Shown here: in pieces, positions 1-5,657 of the stretch
Layout of the letters: the number at the start of each line of letters is the position of its first letter
Position numbering within the stretch: the first letter of the stretch is position 1
Assembly: GCA_011043895.1 (NCBI GenBank)
Contig: DRBZ01000072.1
Coordinates: 1-5,657, forward strand
Length of the DNA stretch: 5,657 bases
Source of the DNA: Candidatus Cloacimonadota bacterium
GTDB taxonomy: Bacteria; Cloacimonadota; Cloacimonadia; JGIOTU-2
Reading direction: 5' to 3'
Notes under the pieces: model-generated
What the model was told of the DNA's origin: nothing
Database searches by the model: none
The model's input: the letters and a program-made list of their open reading frames with translations, nothing else
Program-made: the position numbers and the translations under genes

Positions 1-129
1 AATTATTACGCACAAAATTTCTTGAATTCTCCTTGTCCTCTGTATTCTCTTAGTTATTGCACATTATATTACCAAAAATCACTTTTCCAAAAACTTGACA
101 CTACATCTAATCAAACCTGCAAAAGTCCC
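1..129. other. Leader region upstream of glgE, no gene recognised
   Basis: AT-rich stretch before the glgE start. The glgE reading frame stays open through it to the window edge, with a possible TTG start at 22. The 36 residues that start would add are rich in Cys, Ser and Tyr and resemble nothing in GlgE proteins, so I read the region as non-coding. A TTGACA hexamer lies at 95-100, but no convincing -10 box follows at 16-18 bases. A TATATT lies at 65-70 without a partner -35. No purine-rich Shine-Dalgarno sequence is visible just before the ATG at 130. No terminator hairpin or operator palindrome was found by eye. Confidence 0.6.
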
Positions 130-1824
130 ATGAATAAGAAGAAAATTACATTTAAAGATATCACTCCACTTGTTGATAATGGTGAGTATTATTGCAAATG
201 GGAAACCGATCTTCCTTTCAAGGTTTGGATTACGGCTGAAGGAGATACTTCACAAGCAAAAATCCAGCTGAGATTTCGCAGAAAAGGTGAAAAACTCTGG
301 CAGGATCAGATCATGAAGCTGGTTGAAGAACATCGTTTTGAAGGCGTGATAAAAGCCAATGTGGTTGGATTGTACGAATATACTTTTTCTGCTATCATCG
401 AAGATGAAGAAATTCTGCATGAGGTAGTGTATGAAGTGTATTTCGACAGACCTCGTGCACGCTTTGCTGCCTGGTACGAAATGTGGCCTCGTTCACAGGG
501 AAAAGTTCCGGGTAAAAGCGCAACCTTCGACGATATGATCAATCGACTTCCCTATGTATACGATCTTGGTTTTGATACTATTTACTTAGCACCACATTAT
601 CCTGTTGGTCATACAAATAAAAAAGGACCCAATAACTCACTCATTGCTGGACCAGATGATCCCGGAAGTCTTTACTCCATTGGAAACGAACATGGCGGAC
701 ACAAAGAAGTGAATCCTGACTTTGGCACAATGGAAGATTTCCATCGTTTTATCAGAGAAGCAGCAACATACGGTATTGAGCTTGCTATTGATATAGTATT
801 TACCTGCTCACCAGATCATCCGTGGATCAAGCAACATCCCGAATGGTTTTTCCATAATCCTGACGGAACGATCAAATATGCAGAAAATCCACCTAAAAAA
901 TATGAAGATGTACATCCGTTGAATTTTGAATGTGAGAACAAAGAATTACTCTGGAATGAACTACTTGACATCTTCCTGTTCTGGATCGATCAAGGTATCA
1001 GAACGTTCCGCGTTGATAATCCGCACACAAAACCTGTCGAGTTCTGGCAGTGGGTCATACAGGAAATTCATAAAAAAGATCCGGGTGCTATTCTTCTTTC
1101 AGAAGCTTTTACAGAACCCAAGATGATGAAGCTGCTCGCAAAAATCGGATTTACACAGTCATACACGTATTTCACTTGGCGTTACAACAAACATGATTTC
1201 ACAGAATATCTCACAGAACTCACTATGACTGATATGCAGTATTATTTTCGTGGAAATTTCTTCACTAATACGCCGGATATTCTCATGCCACTGTTACAGA
1301 AAGCAGGACGACCGGCGTTCAAACAGAGGATCGTGCTGGCAAGTACGCTAAGCTCGGTATATGGAATGTACAATGGCTATGAGCTCTGCGAAAATAAAGC
1401 AATTCCAGGAACTGAAGAATATTTGAATTCAGAGAAATACGAATACAAAGTGTGGGATTGGGATAGACCGGGAAATATCAAACCTTATATTAAGAAGCTC
1501 AATCAGATCAGAAAAGAGAACACTGCCCTGCACTTTTATCGAAATCTATCTTTTTATGAATCTTCAGATGACAATATTCTCTTCTATGGAAAGACATCCT
1601 ATGATGAACAAAATACTGTGCTTGTGGCTGTAAATATGGATGCATATAATGAGCATCAGAGCATAGTGCAATTACCACTTGAGAAATTTGAATTAGATCA
1701 GCATGAAGAATATACTATTACTGAATTATTATCTGAAAATAGTTTTATACATAAAGGTAAAGAACTGACAATAACATTATCACATGAAGATCCAGCATGG
1801 ATTTTTGTACTGAAAAAGAAATAA
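130..1824 (+). CDS. glgE: Alpha-1,4-glucan:maltose-1-phosphate maltosyltransferase (GlgE, GH13)
   Basis: GlgE transfers the maltosyl unit of alpha-maltose-1-phosphate to the non-reducing end of an alpha-1,4-glucan, releasing phosphate. It is a cytoplasmic enzyme of glycogen synthesis. The 564-residue product starts with a beta-sandwich N domain (about residues 1-105). The GH13 (beta/alpha)8 barrel follows, opening with ARFAAWYEMWPRS, and a C-terminal beta domain ends the protein. The motif ENPPKKY (N253, K256, Y258) matches the maltose-1-phosphate phosphate-binding segment of Streptomyces GlgE. D296 in FRVDNPHTKP is the expected nucleophile, E325 in SEAFTEP the acid/base, and D383 in NTPDI the third carboxylate. 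The family-typical GFTQSYTYFTW is also present. The protein is about 100 residues shorter than actinobacterial GlgE. The difference falls where the helical S domain would be inserted in the N domain. I chose ATG 130 because the N-domain homology begins just after it; an in-frame TTG at 22 would add unrelated residues. The next gene, for GlgM, makes its substrate. The family call is firm; the start is less so, as no ribosome binding site is obvious. Confidence 0.95.
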   Translation: MNKKKITFKDITPLVDNGEYYCKWETDLPFKVWITAEGDTSQAKIQLRFRRKGEKLWQDQIMKLVEEHRFEGVIKANVVGLYEYTFSAIIEDEEILHEVVYEVYFDRPRARFAAWYEMWPRSQGKVPGKSATFDDMINRLPYVYDLGFDTIYLAPHYPVGHTNKKGPNNSLIAGPDDPGSLYSIGNEHGGHKEVNPDFGTMEDFHRFIREAATYGIELAIDIVFTCSPDHPWIKQHPEWFFHNPDGTIKYAENPPKKYEDVHPLNFECENKELLWNELLDIFLFWIDQGIRTFRVDNPHTKPVEFWQWVIQEIHKKDPGAILLSEAFTEPKMMKLLAKIGFTQSYTYFTWRYNKHDFTEYLTELTMTDMQYYFRGNFFTNTPDILMPLLQKAGRPAFKQRIVLASTLSSVYGMYNGYELCENKAIPGTEEYLNSEKYEYKVWDWDRPGNIKPYIKKLNQIRKENTALHFYRNLSFYESSDDNILFYGKTSYDEQNTVLVAVNMDAYNEHQSIVQLPLEKFELDQHEEYTITELLSENSFIHKGKELTITLSHEDPAWIFVLKKK

Positions 1825-1826
1825 TT

Positions 1827-1833
1827 AAGAGGT
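1827..1833 (+). promoter_or_regulatory. Ribosome binding site of glgM
   Basis: AAGAGGT in the 16-base gap between the glgE stop codon (1822-1824) and the glgM ATG (1841). The GAGG core ends eight bases before the start codon, which is good spacing. It supports the chosen start and translation of glgM from the same message as glgE. Confidence 0.75.
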
Positions 1834-1840
1834 TATATAT

Positions 1841-2980
1841 ATGAAAGTTACATTTATATCAAAAGAGTATCCACCGTACGTGTATGGTGGGGCAGGTGTT
1901 CATTTGCGATATCTCGTTCAGGAACTACGTAAAATGATCGATGTTGAGATCAGGAGTTTTGGTGACCAGGATATTGAAGAGGAGGGCTATCGGGTACGTG
2001 GGTATACATCTCTTGGGAAACTTAAGGGTGATCCAAAGGTAAGTAAAGCGCTTGATACACTTGGGATTGACCTCTCTATCGTGAATGATGTGATTGATTC
2101 TGATATTGTTCACACGCATACATGGTACGCAGCATTTGCTGGATTTCTTTCAAAACTATTATACGGAAACAAATTCGTGCTCACTTCACACAGTCTCGAA
2201 CCCCTTCGCCCGTGGAAGGAAGAGCAACTCGGTGCAGGATATCATCTGAGCAGCTGGGTAGAGAAACTTGGTATTGAACAGGCAGATCGAGTGGTCGCTG
2301 TTTCAAAGATGATGAAGGATGATATCCTTAAATATTTTGATGTGGATGAGCAAAAAATCAAGGTCATCTACAATGGTATCGATACAACCAAATGGAAAGA
2401 AACACTCACGGATTACACGCTTAAGGAATATGGCATTGATGAGGAATATGTGCTTTTTGTAGGACGAACGACAAAGCAAAAGGGCATGATTTATCTTATC
2501 GAAGCAGCTAAGAAGATTGATGCGAAAGTGGTTTTCTGTACCAGCGCTCCAGATACTCCTGAGATCGAGCAGATGATCACAGAAAAGATGAAAGAAACGA
2601 CAAATACGCTCTGGATCAACAAACTCCTTAAAGAGGAGCAGTATATCGAACTTTACAGCAATGCATCTGTCTTTGCCTGCCCCTCGATCTATGAACCCTT
2701 TGGCATTATTAACCTTGAAGCCATGGCATGTAAAACACCGGTGGTAGCGAGTAAAGTTGGTGGTATCAAGGAAGTGGTAGTCGATGGTGAAACTGGTTTC
2801 TTCGTTGAACCCAAAAAACCCGATGAATTATCAGAGAAGATCAATGTGCTTCTTAATGATAAAGACCTGGCACAAAGGTTTGGAGAAAATGGAAGAAAGC
2901 GGGTTGAAGAACTGTTCGACTGGAAGATCATTGCGAAACAGACCAAAAAGATGTATGAGGAGCTCTTGTCTGAACAATAA
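1841..2980 (+). CDS. glgM: GT4 glycosyltransferase, alpha-maltose-1-phosphate synthase (GlgM, actinobacterial GlgA type)
   Basis: Predicted to transfer glucose from ADP-glucose to glucose-1-phosphate, giving alpha-maltose-1-phosphate for GlgE. Family members can also act as a glycogen synthase. The 379-residue length is close to mycobacterial GlgM (Rv1212c, about 387). Two Rossmann-like halves of a GT-B fold are visible. The N-terminal half has the glycine loop YPPYVYGGAGVH (residues 10-21), HTHTWYAAFAG, and the subgroup-typical block HSLEPLRPWKEEQLGAGY (117-134). The C-terminal half has VGRTTKQKG with donor phosphate-binding R209 and K214, the APDTPEIEQ segment, and the retaining GT4 E-x7-E motif (E285 and E293 in YEPFGIINLE), then VGGIKEVV. 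No signal peptide is present, so the enzyme is cytoplasmic. A good ribosome binding site and the 16-base gap imply co-transcription with glgE. GT4 donor specificity cannot be read from sequence alone; the GlgM call rests on the subgroup motifs and the neighbouring glgE. A plain ADP-glucose glycogen synthase is the alternative. Confidence 0.9.
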   Translation: MKVTFISKEYPPYVYGGAGVHLRYLVQELRKMIDVEIRSFGDQDIEEEGYRVRGYTSLGKLKGDPKVSKALDTLGIDLSIVNDVIDSDIVHTHTWYAAFAGFLSKLLYGNKFVLTSHSLEPLRPWKEEQLGAGYHLSSWVEKLGIEQADRVVAVSKMMKDDILKYFDVDEQKIKVIYNGIDTTKWKETLTDYTLKEYGIDEEYVLFVGRTTKQKGMIYLIEAAKKIDAKVVFCTSAPDTPEIEQMITEKMKETTNTLWINKLLKEEQYIELYSNASVFACPSIYEPFGIINLEAMACKTPVVASKVGGIKEVVVDGETGFFVEPKKPDELSEKINVLLNDKDLAQRFGENGRKRVEELFDWKIIAKQTKKMYEELLSEQ

Positions 2981-3096
2981 ATAGAATTGTTTATAAAGGA
3001 ATGTACTCAAGGAATAAAGTGAAGTTATTAAAATTGACAAAATATTTGTTCTCTGCTGATTTCATAGGTCAGAAATTAAGAGTTTGAATTTTCACA
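2981..3096. other. Spacer between glgM and the transporter genes
   Basis: This 116-base AT-rich gap is the only sizeable break between genes in the window. It holds a TTGACA at 3034-3039 without a good -10 box at standard spacing. There is a short imperfect hairpin (3057-3063 with 3072-3078, loop ataggtca) with no following T-run, and a direct repeat AAGGAAT at 2996-3002 and 3009-3015. No rho-independent terminator is visible after glgM, so read-through into the transporter genes is possible. An internal promoter cannot be excluded. The purine run AAGAG at 3078-3082 is 14 bases from the next ATG, too far for a normal ribosome binding site. Confidence 0.5.
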
Positions 3097-5379
3097 ATGA
3101 AAAGAATATCATTGTTTTTTCTTGTAATTGCGCTCTGTATCCTTGGATGTGAGCGGGAGTCACAAGATAAGATAACCGTGCACCTGTGGCATCAAATGGA
3201 GCCGGAGAAACGACCTGTACTGAAACAGGTGATCGAGGAGTTTGAGGAAAACAATCCTGATATTGCAGTAGTAGTTTTGGCAAAAGGAACCGAAGAACTT
3301 CGTACTGGTTATCAGGCTGCAGCAGCTTTTACCGGGGGAGGTCCTGAGCTTGTCTATGGTCCTATGGATCAGATCGGTTCGTTCGAGGTAATGAAACGGA
3401 AGAACAGTGACATGAGTATCATTATGCCGCTGGAGAATCTCTACCCTCAAGAATTCTTTGATAGATTTGTAGACCAGGGATTAGTGAGATATAATGGTCA
3501 TATCTATCAGATCGCTGACAGAATGGGGAATCACCTGGCTTTGGTTTACAATAAAAGATTGTTTGAACAAGCGGGTTTAACGGAACCACCTGAGACGATC
3601 TCAGAATTTATTGAATATGGAAAAAAGCTTACGATTGACAAAGATAAAGATGGAAAGATCGACCAGTGGGGATTAGTATGGAATTACACAGAACCCTTCT
3701 GGTATGTGCCATTTTTTGGTGGGTATGGTGGAGAAGTTTTTGATGAGAATAATAAACCGCAACTCGATACACCTGCGGCAGAAAAAGCATTTCAACTTAT
3801 CCTCGATATGAGAAATAAGTATAAAATAATGCCACCTGAATGTGATTATGATATTGCAGACAATATGTTCAACCAGGGCAATGCAGCAATGATCATAAAT
3901 GGTGATTGGTCGTGGAATAAATATATTGACTCTCCACATGTAGATTTTGGGCTTACCAGAATTCCTTATGTTGAAGAAACTCAGATGTGGTGCAAACCAA
4001 TGGTTTCTGCTACTGGTTATTCAGTCAACGGAGCAACAAAAGGAGAAGTACTTGAGGCAACAAAGCGATTACTCTCATATTTAACATCTGAGGAAGTTCA
4101 AGAGCAATTTGTAGAAAAATTCAAATCAATTCCAAGTTTAAAATCACTGCAGGAAAGACCAGCTATTGCAAATGATCCTATCATGATGATGTCTGCCAAA
4201 CAGATCGAGGTCGGGCAGCTCATGCCGATCATTCCTGAGATGCGTGCTGCTTGGGATGCAATGCGTCCAGCTTTGCAGAACGTAATTTCGGGAAATATGT
4301 CACCATCAGAGGCAACGGAATATCAGCAAGAACTCTGCGAAGAAAAGATCGCTACAATGTACGAAGGATCTGAAGAAGGTGTTGAAAAAAGAACAAAATT
4401 GGCTTCAACAATTTTTTACATTCTGGGAATAGCTCTTGGATTGTACTTAACCTACCTTCTTGTGTTCAAGTTTATTCTTGCGCTAATGAGAAAACCCGAT
4501 TCCTTTGAAACCAAAAATGCCAGATTCGCTGTGTTCATGGCGGTTCCTGCATCGATCATTCTCTTTGGTGTGGTCATATATCCATTCTTCTATAATATTG
4601 TACTTTCCTTCTCAAACATGAACATGACCAATGTAAATTCATGGACGATCATCGGGCTGGGACAGTATATAAAGGTTTTTTCAGAAAAAATCTTTTATTC
4701 AGTATTTTTCAAAACGGTTATCTGGACGGTGGTGAATGTATTTTTCCATGTCACTCTTGGAGTTTTTCTTGCAGTATTGCTAAATCGTCACCTTCCCGGA
4801 AAATCCATCATTCGAGTGTTGCTTATTTTACCATGGGCAGTTCCTGAATATATCACTGCACTTACATGGCGGGGTATGTTCATGTACGATACTGGTGCGA
4901 TAAATTTGATCCTGCATAAACTTGGAATTCCAGCTGTTCACTGGCTTTCTGCACCAACAACTGCGTTCATCGCAAGCATGGTCACTAATATCTGGCTCGG
5001 TGTACCCTTCATGATGATCATTGCTCTTGGAGGGCTTCAGTCAATTCCGAAAGAGCTGTATGAAGCAGCAGAAATCGATGGAGCATCAGGATGGAAAAAA
5101 TTCTGGAATGTTACTGTACCTCTCCTCAAACCTGTTATGATACCCGCAATAACCCTTGGAATCGTATGGACATTCAACAAACTTACCGTGATCTGGTTAG
5201 TAACGAATGGGGGACAGCCAGCAGATAAATCCCACATCCTTGTATCCTATGTTTATCGCGCTGCCTTTAATCTGTACAGATATGGTTACGCAGCAGCATT
5301 TTCTATGATAATCTTCTTCATTCTCGTGATCTTTAGTGTGACTTTCATGCGGAAAACACATGTTGCAGAGAAAGTGTGA
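3097..5379 (+). CDS. Fused maltose/maltodextrin-binding protein and MalF-type ABC permease (MalE-MalF fusion)
   Basis: This 760-residue protein combines two normally separate parts of a carbohydrate-uptake ABC importer. Residues 1-17 form a signal peptide (KR, then a hydrophobic core) ending in the lipobox-like ILGC, with C18 as likely lipid site. About 25-425 is a MalE-like substrate-binding domain: TEPFWYVP (E199, F201) aligns with the maltose-contact segment EPYFTWP of E. coli MalE, INGDWSWNK (W271, W273) with INGPWAW, and MPIIPEMRAAW (W386) with MPNIPQMSAFW. Substrate is therefore probably maltose or maltodextrins. A hydrophobic helix at about 435-463 leads into a six-helix permease (about 477-505, 540-562, 571-595, 620-645, 677-697, 732-751). 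The cytoplasmic EAA loop starts at E656-A-A with G662 and ends VTVPLLKP; this contacts the ATPase. The periplasmic MalF-like NGGQPAD segment follows helix six. No frameshift or internal stop separates the two halves, and both look intact, so this is a real fusion. malG follows eight bases downstream; the ATPase gene is not in the window. Confidence 0.93.
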   Translation: MKRISLFFLVIALCILGCERESQDKITVHLWHQMEPEKRPVLKQVIEEFEENNPDIAVVVLAKGTEELRTGYQAAAAFTGGGPELVYGPMDQIGSFEVMKRKNSDMSIIMPLENLYPQEFFDRFVDQGLVRYNGHIYQIADRMGNHLALVYNKRLFEQAGLTEPPETISEFIEYGKKLTIDKDKDGKIDQWGLVWNYTEPFWYVPFFGGYGGEVFDENNKPQLDTPAAEKAFQLILDMRNKYKIMPPECDYDIADNMFNQGNAAMIINGDWSWNKYIDSPHVDFGLTRIPYVEETQMWCKPMVSATGYSVNGATKGEVLEATKRLLSYLTSEEVQEQFVEKFKSIPSLKSLQERPAIANDPIMMMSAKQIEVGQLMPIIPEMRAAWDAMRPALQNVISGNMSPSEATEYQQELCEEKIATMYEGSEEGVEKRTKLASTIFYILGIALGLYLTYLLVFKFILALMRKPDSFETKNARFAVFMAVPASIILFGVVIYPFFYNIVLSFSNMNMTNVNSWTIIGLGQYIKVFSEKIFYSVFFKTVIWTVVNVFFHVTLGVFLAVLLNRHLPGKSIIRVLLILPWAVPEYITALTWRGMFMYDTGAINLILHKLGIPAVHWLSAPTTAFIASMVTNIWLGVPFMMIIALGGLQSIPKELYEAAEIDGASGWKKFWNVTVPLLKPVMIPAITLGIVWTFNKLTVIWLVTNGGQPADKSHILVSYVYRAAFNLYRYGYAAAFSMIIFFILVIFSVTFMRKTHVAEKV

Positions 5380-5382
5380 GGT
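5378..5382 (+). promoter_or_regulatory. Ribosome binding site of malG, overlapping the previous stop codon
   Basis: GAGGT overlaps the last two bases of the fusion gene's TGA stop (5377-5379). It lies five bases before the ATG at 5388 but only two before the ATG at 5385. The spacing favours 5388 as the malG start. The overlap suggests translational coupling between the two permease subunits, which are needed in equal amounts. Confidence 0.6.
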
Positions 5383-5387
5383 AGATG

Positions 5388-5657
5388 ATGAATAACACAA
5401 CAAAATGGTTCCAATATTTCATTATTTATGCAATTCTGCTGCTATTCGTTGCAATCTCGATCTATCCTATCTTACGGGTTTTCACTATCTCACTTCGGCC
5501 CGGTGATAACCTGCTTAATACTTCTCTCAGAATCATTCCGGAAGATGCAACATTGGCGAATTATGTGCAGCTCTTTACAGAAAAGCCATTCCTAACATGG
5601 ATAAAAAATAGTTTGATAGTCACTTTAGCAGTTACGATCATTGGTGTTTCTTTATCT
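5388..5657 (+). CDS. malG: MalG-type ABC sugar permease, N-terminal part (cut by window end)
   Basis: This is the second membrane subunit of the maltose/maltodextrin importer, pairing with the MalF half of the preceding fusion. Ninety codons are visible with no stop before the window end; the family is usually about 270-300 residues. A short charged N terminus is followed by a first membrane helix (about residues 10-30, FIIYAILLLFVAISIYP). Then comes the characteristic MalG segment: VFTISLRPG, IIPEDATLANYVQLF, PFLTWIKNSLIV and the start of the second helix. The EAA loop would lie beyond the window. Two adjacent ATG codons exist (5385 and 5388); the ribosome binding site spacing favours the second. 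The eight-base gap from the fusion gene indicates one operon. MalG versus another group-1 sugar permease cannot be settled from this fragment alone; the MalE-like partner supports maltose. Confidence 0.9.
   Translation, partial: MNNTTKWFQYFIIYAILLLFVAISIYPILRVFTISLRPGDNLLNTSLRIIPEDATLANYVQLFTEKPFLTWIKNSLIVTLAVTIIGVSLS

Noticed and set aside
95..123. TTGACA (95-100) as the -35 box of a glgE promoter
   Set aside because: The bases at 16-18 spacing (around 117-124, ctgcaaaa) do not resemble TATAAT, so it was not annotated as a promoter.
926..1126. Plus-strand open frame of 66 codons overlapping glgE in another frame
   Set aside because: It overlaps the catalytic barrel of GlgE, including the nucleophile motif. 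Its product is of low complexity and unlike any known protein.
3034..3065. TTGACA (3034-3039) as a promoter for the transporter genes
   Set aside because: At 17-base spacing the sequence is TGATTT, a poor -10 box. The region is AT-rich enough for such a hexamer to occur by chance.
3057..3078. Hairpin in the glgM-transporter spacer as a terminator
   Set aside because: The stem is short, AT-rich and contains a wobble pair, and there is no T-run after it.
3160..3450. Minus-strand open frame of 96 codons inside the fusion gene
   Set aside because: It lies wholly within a strongly supported coding region on the other strand, and its product (rich in His, Arg and Cys) matches no family I recognise.
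4360..4400. Assembly artefact joining separate malE and malF genes
   Set aside because: The frame continues without a stop, the linker has the expected charged-then-hydrophobic character, and the resulting topology is consistent, so a genuine fusion is the simpler reading.

Overview
This window looks like chromosomal DNA from a bacterium of moderate to low GC (by eye about 40%). It carries four tightly organised plus-strand genes for alpha-glucan metabolism and malto-oligosaccharide uptake. The transporter is built for a periplasm-facing binding protein and has a lipoprotein-type signal. The phylum cannot be fixed from these genes; codon and base composition would fit a low-GC Gram-negative lineage such as the Cloacimonadota/FCB groups, but this is only a guess. 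No tRNA, rRNA, CRISPR array, insertion sequence or phage gene is visible.

Layout: 1-129 is a leader with no recognisable gene. 130-1824 encodes a GH13 maltosyltransferase of the GlgE type. After a 16-base gap with a clear ribosome binding site, 1841-2980 encodes a GT4 glycosyltransferase of the GlgM (actinobacterial 'GlgA') type. A 116-base spacer (2981-3096) follows. 3097-5379 encodes a single polypeptide that joins a lipoprotein-type maltose/maltodextrin-binding domain (MalE-like) to a complete MalF-like permease. Eight bases later a MalG-like permease begins and runs off the window end at 5657.

How the genes work together: GlgM makes alpha-maltose-1-phosphate from ADP-glucose and glucose-1-phosphate, and GlgE adds the maltosyl unit to a growing alpha-1,4-glucan. 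This pair is the core of the GlgE route to glycogen-like glucan. The downstream transporter would import maltose or maltodextrins, using a covalently tethered binding domain, MalF and MalG, plus an ATPase (MalK/MsmX type) that is not in this window. The gene order suggests that external malto-oligosaccharide uptake is coordinated with internal glucan storage.

The most notable points are the MalE-MalF fusion with an extra membrane helix that makes its topology work, a compact GlgE that appears to lack the helical S-domain insert of the actinobacterial enzymes, and the physical linkage of GlgE/GlgM to a maltose importer. None of these amounts to a wholly unknown system. They form an uncommon arrangement of known families.
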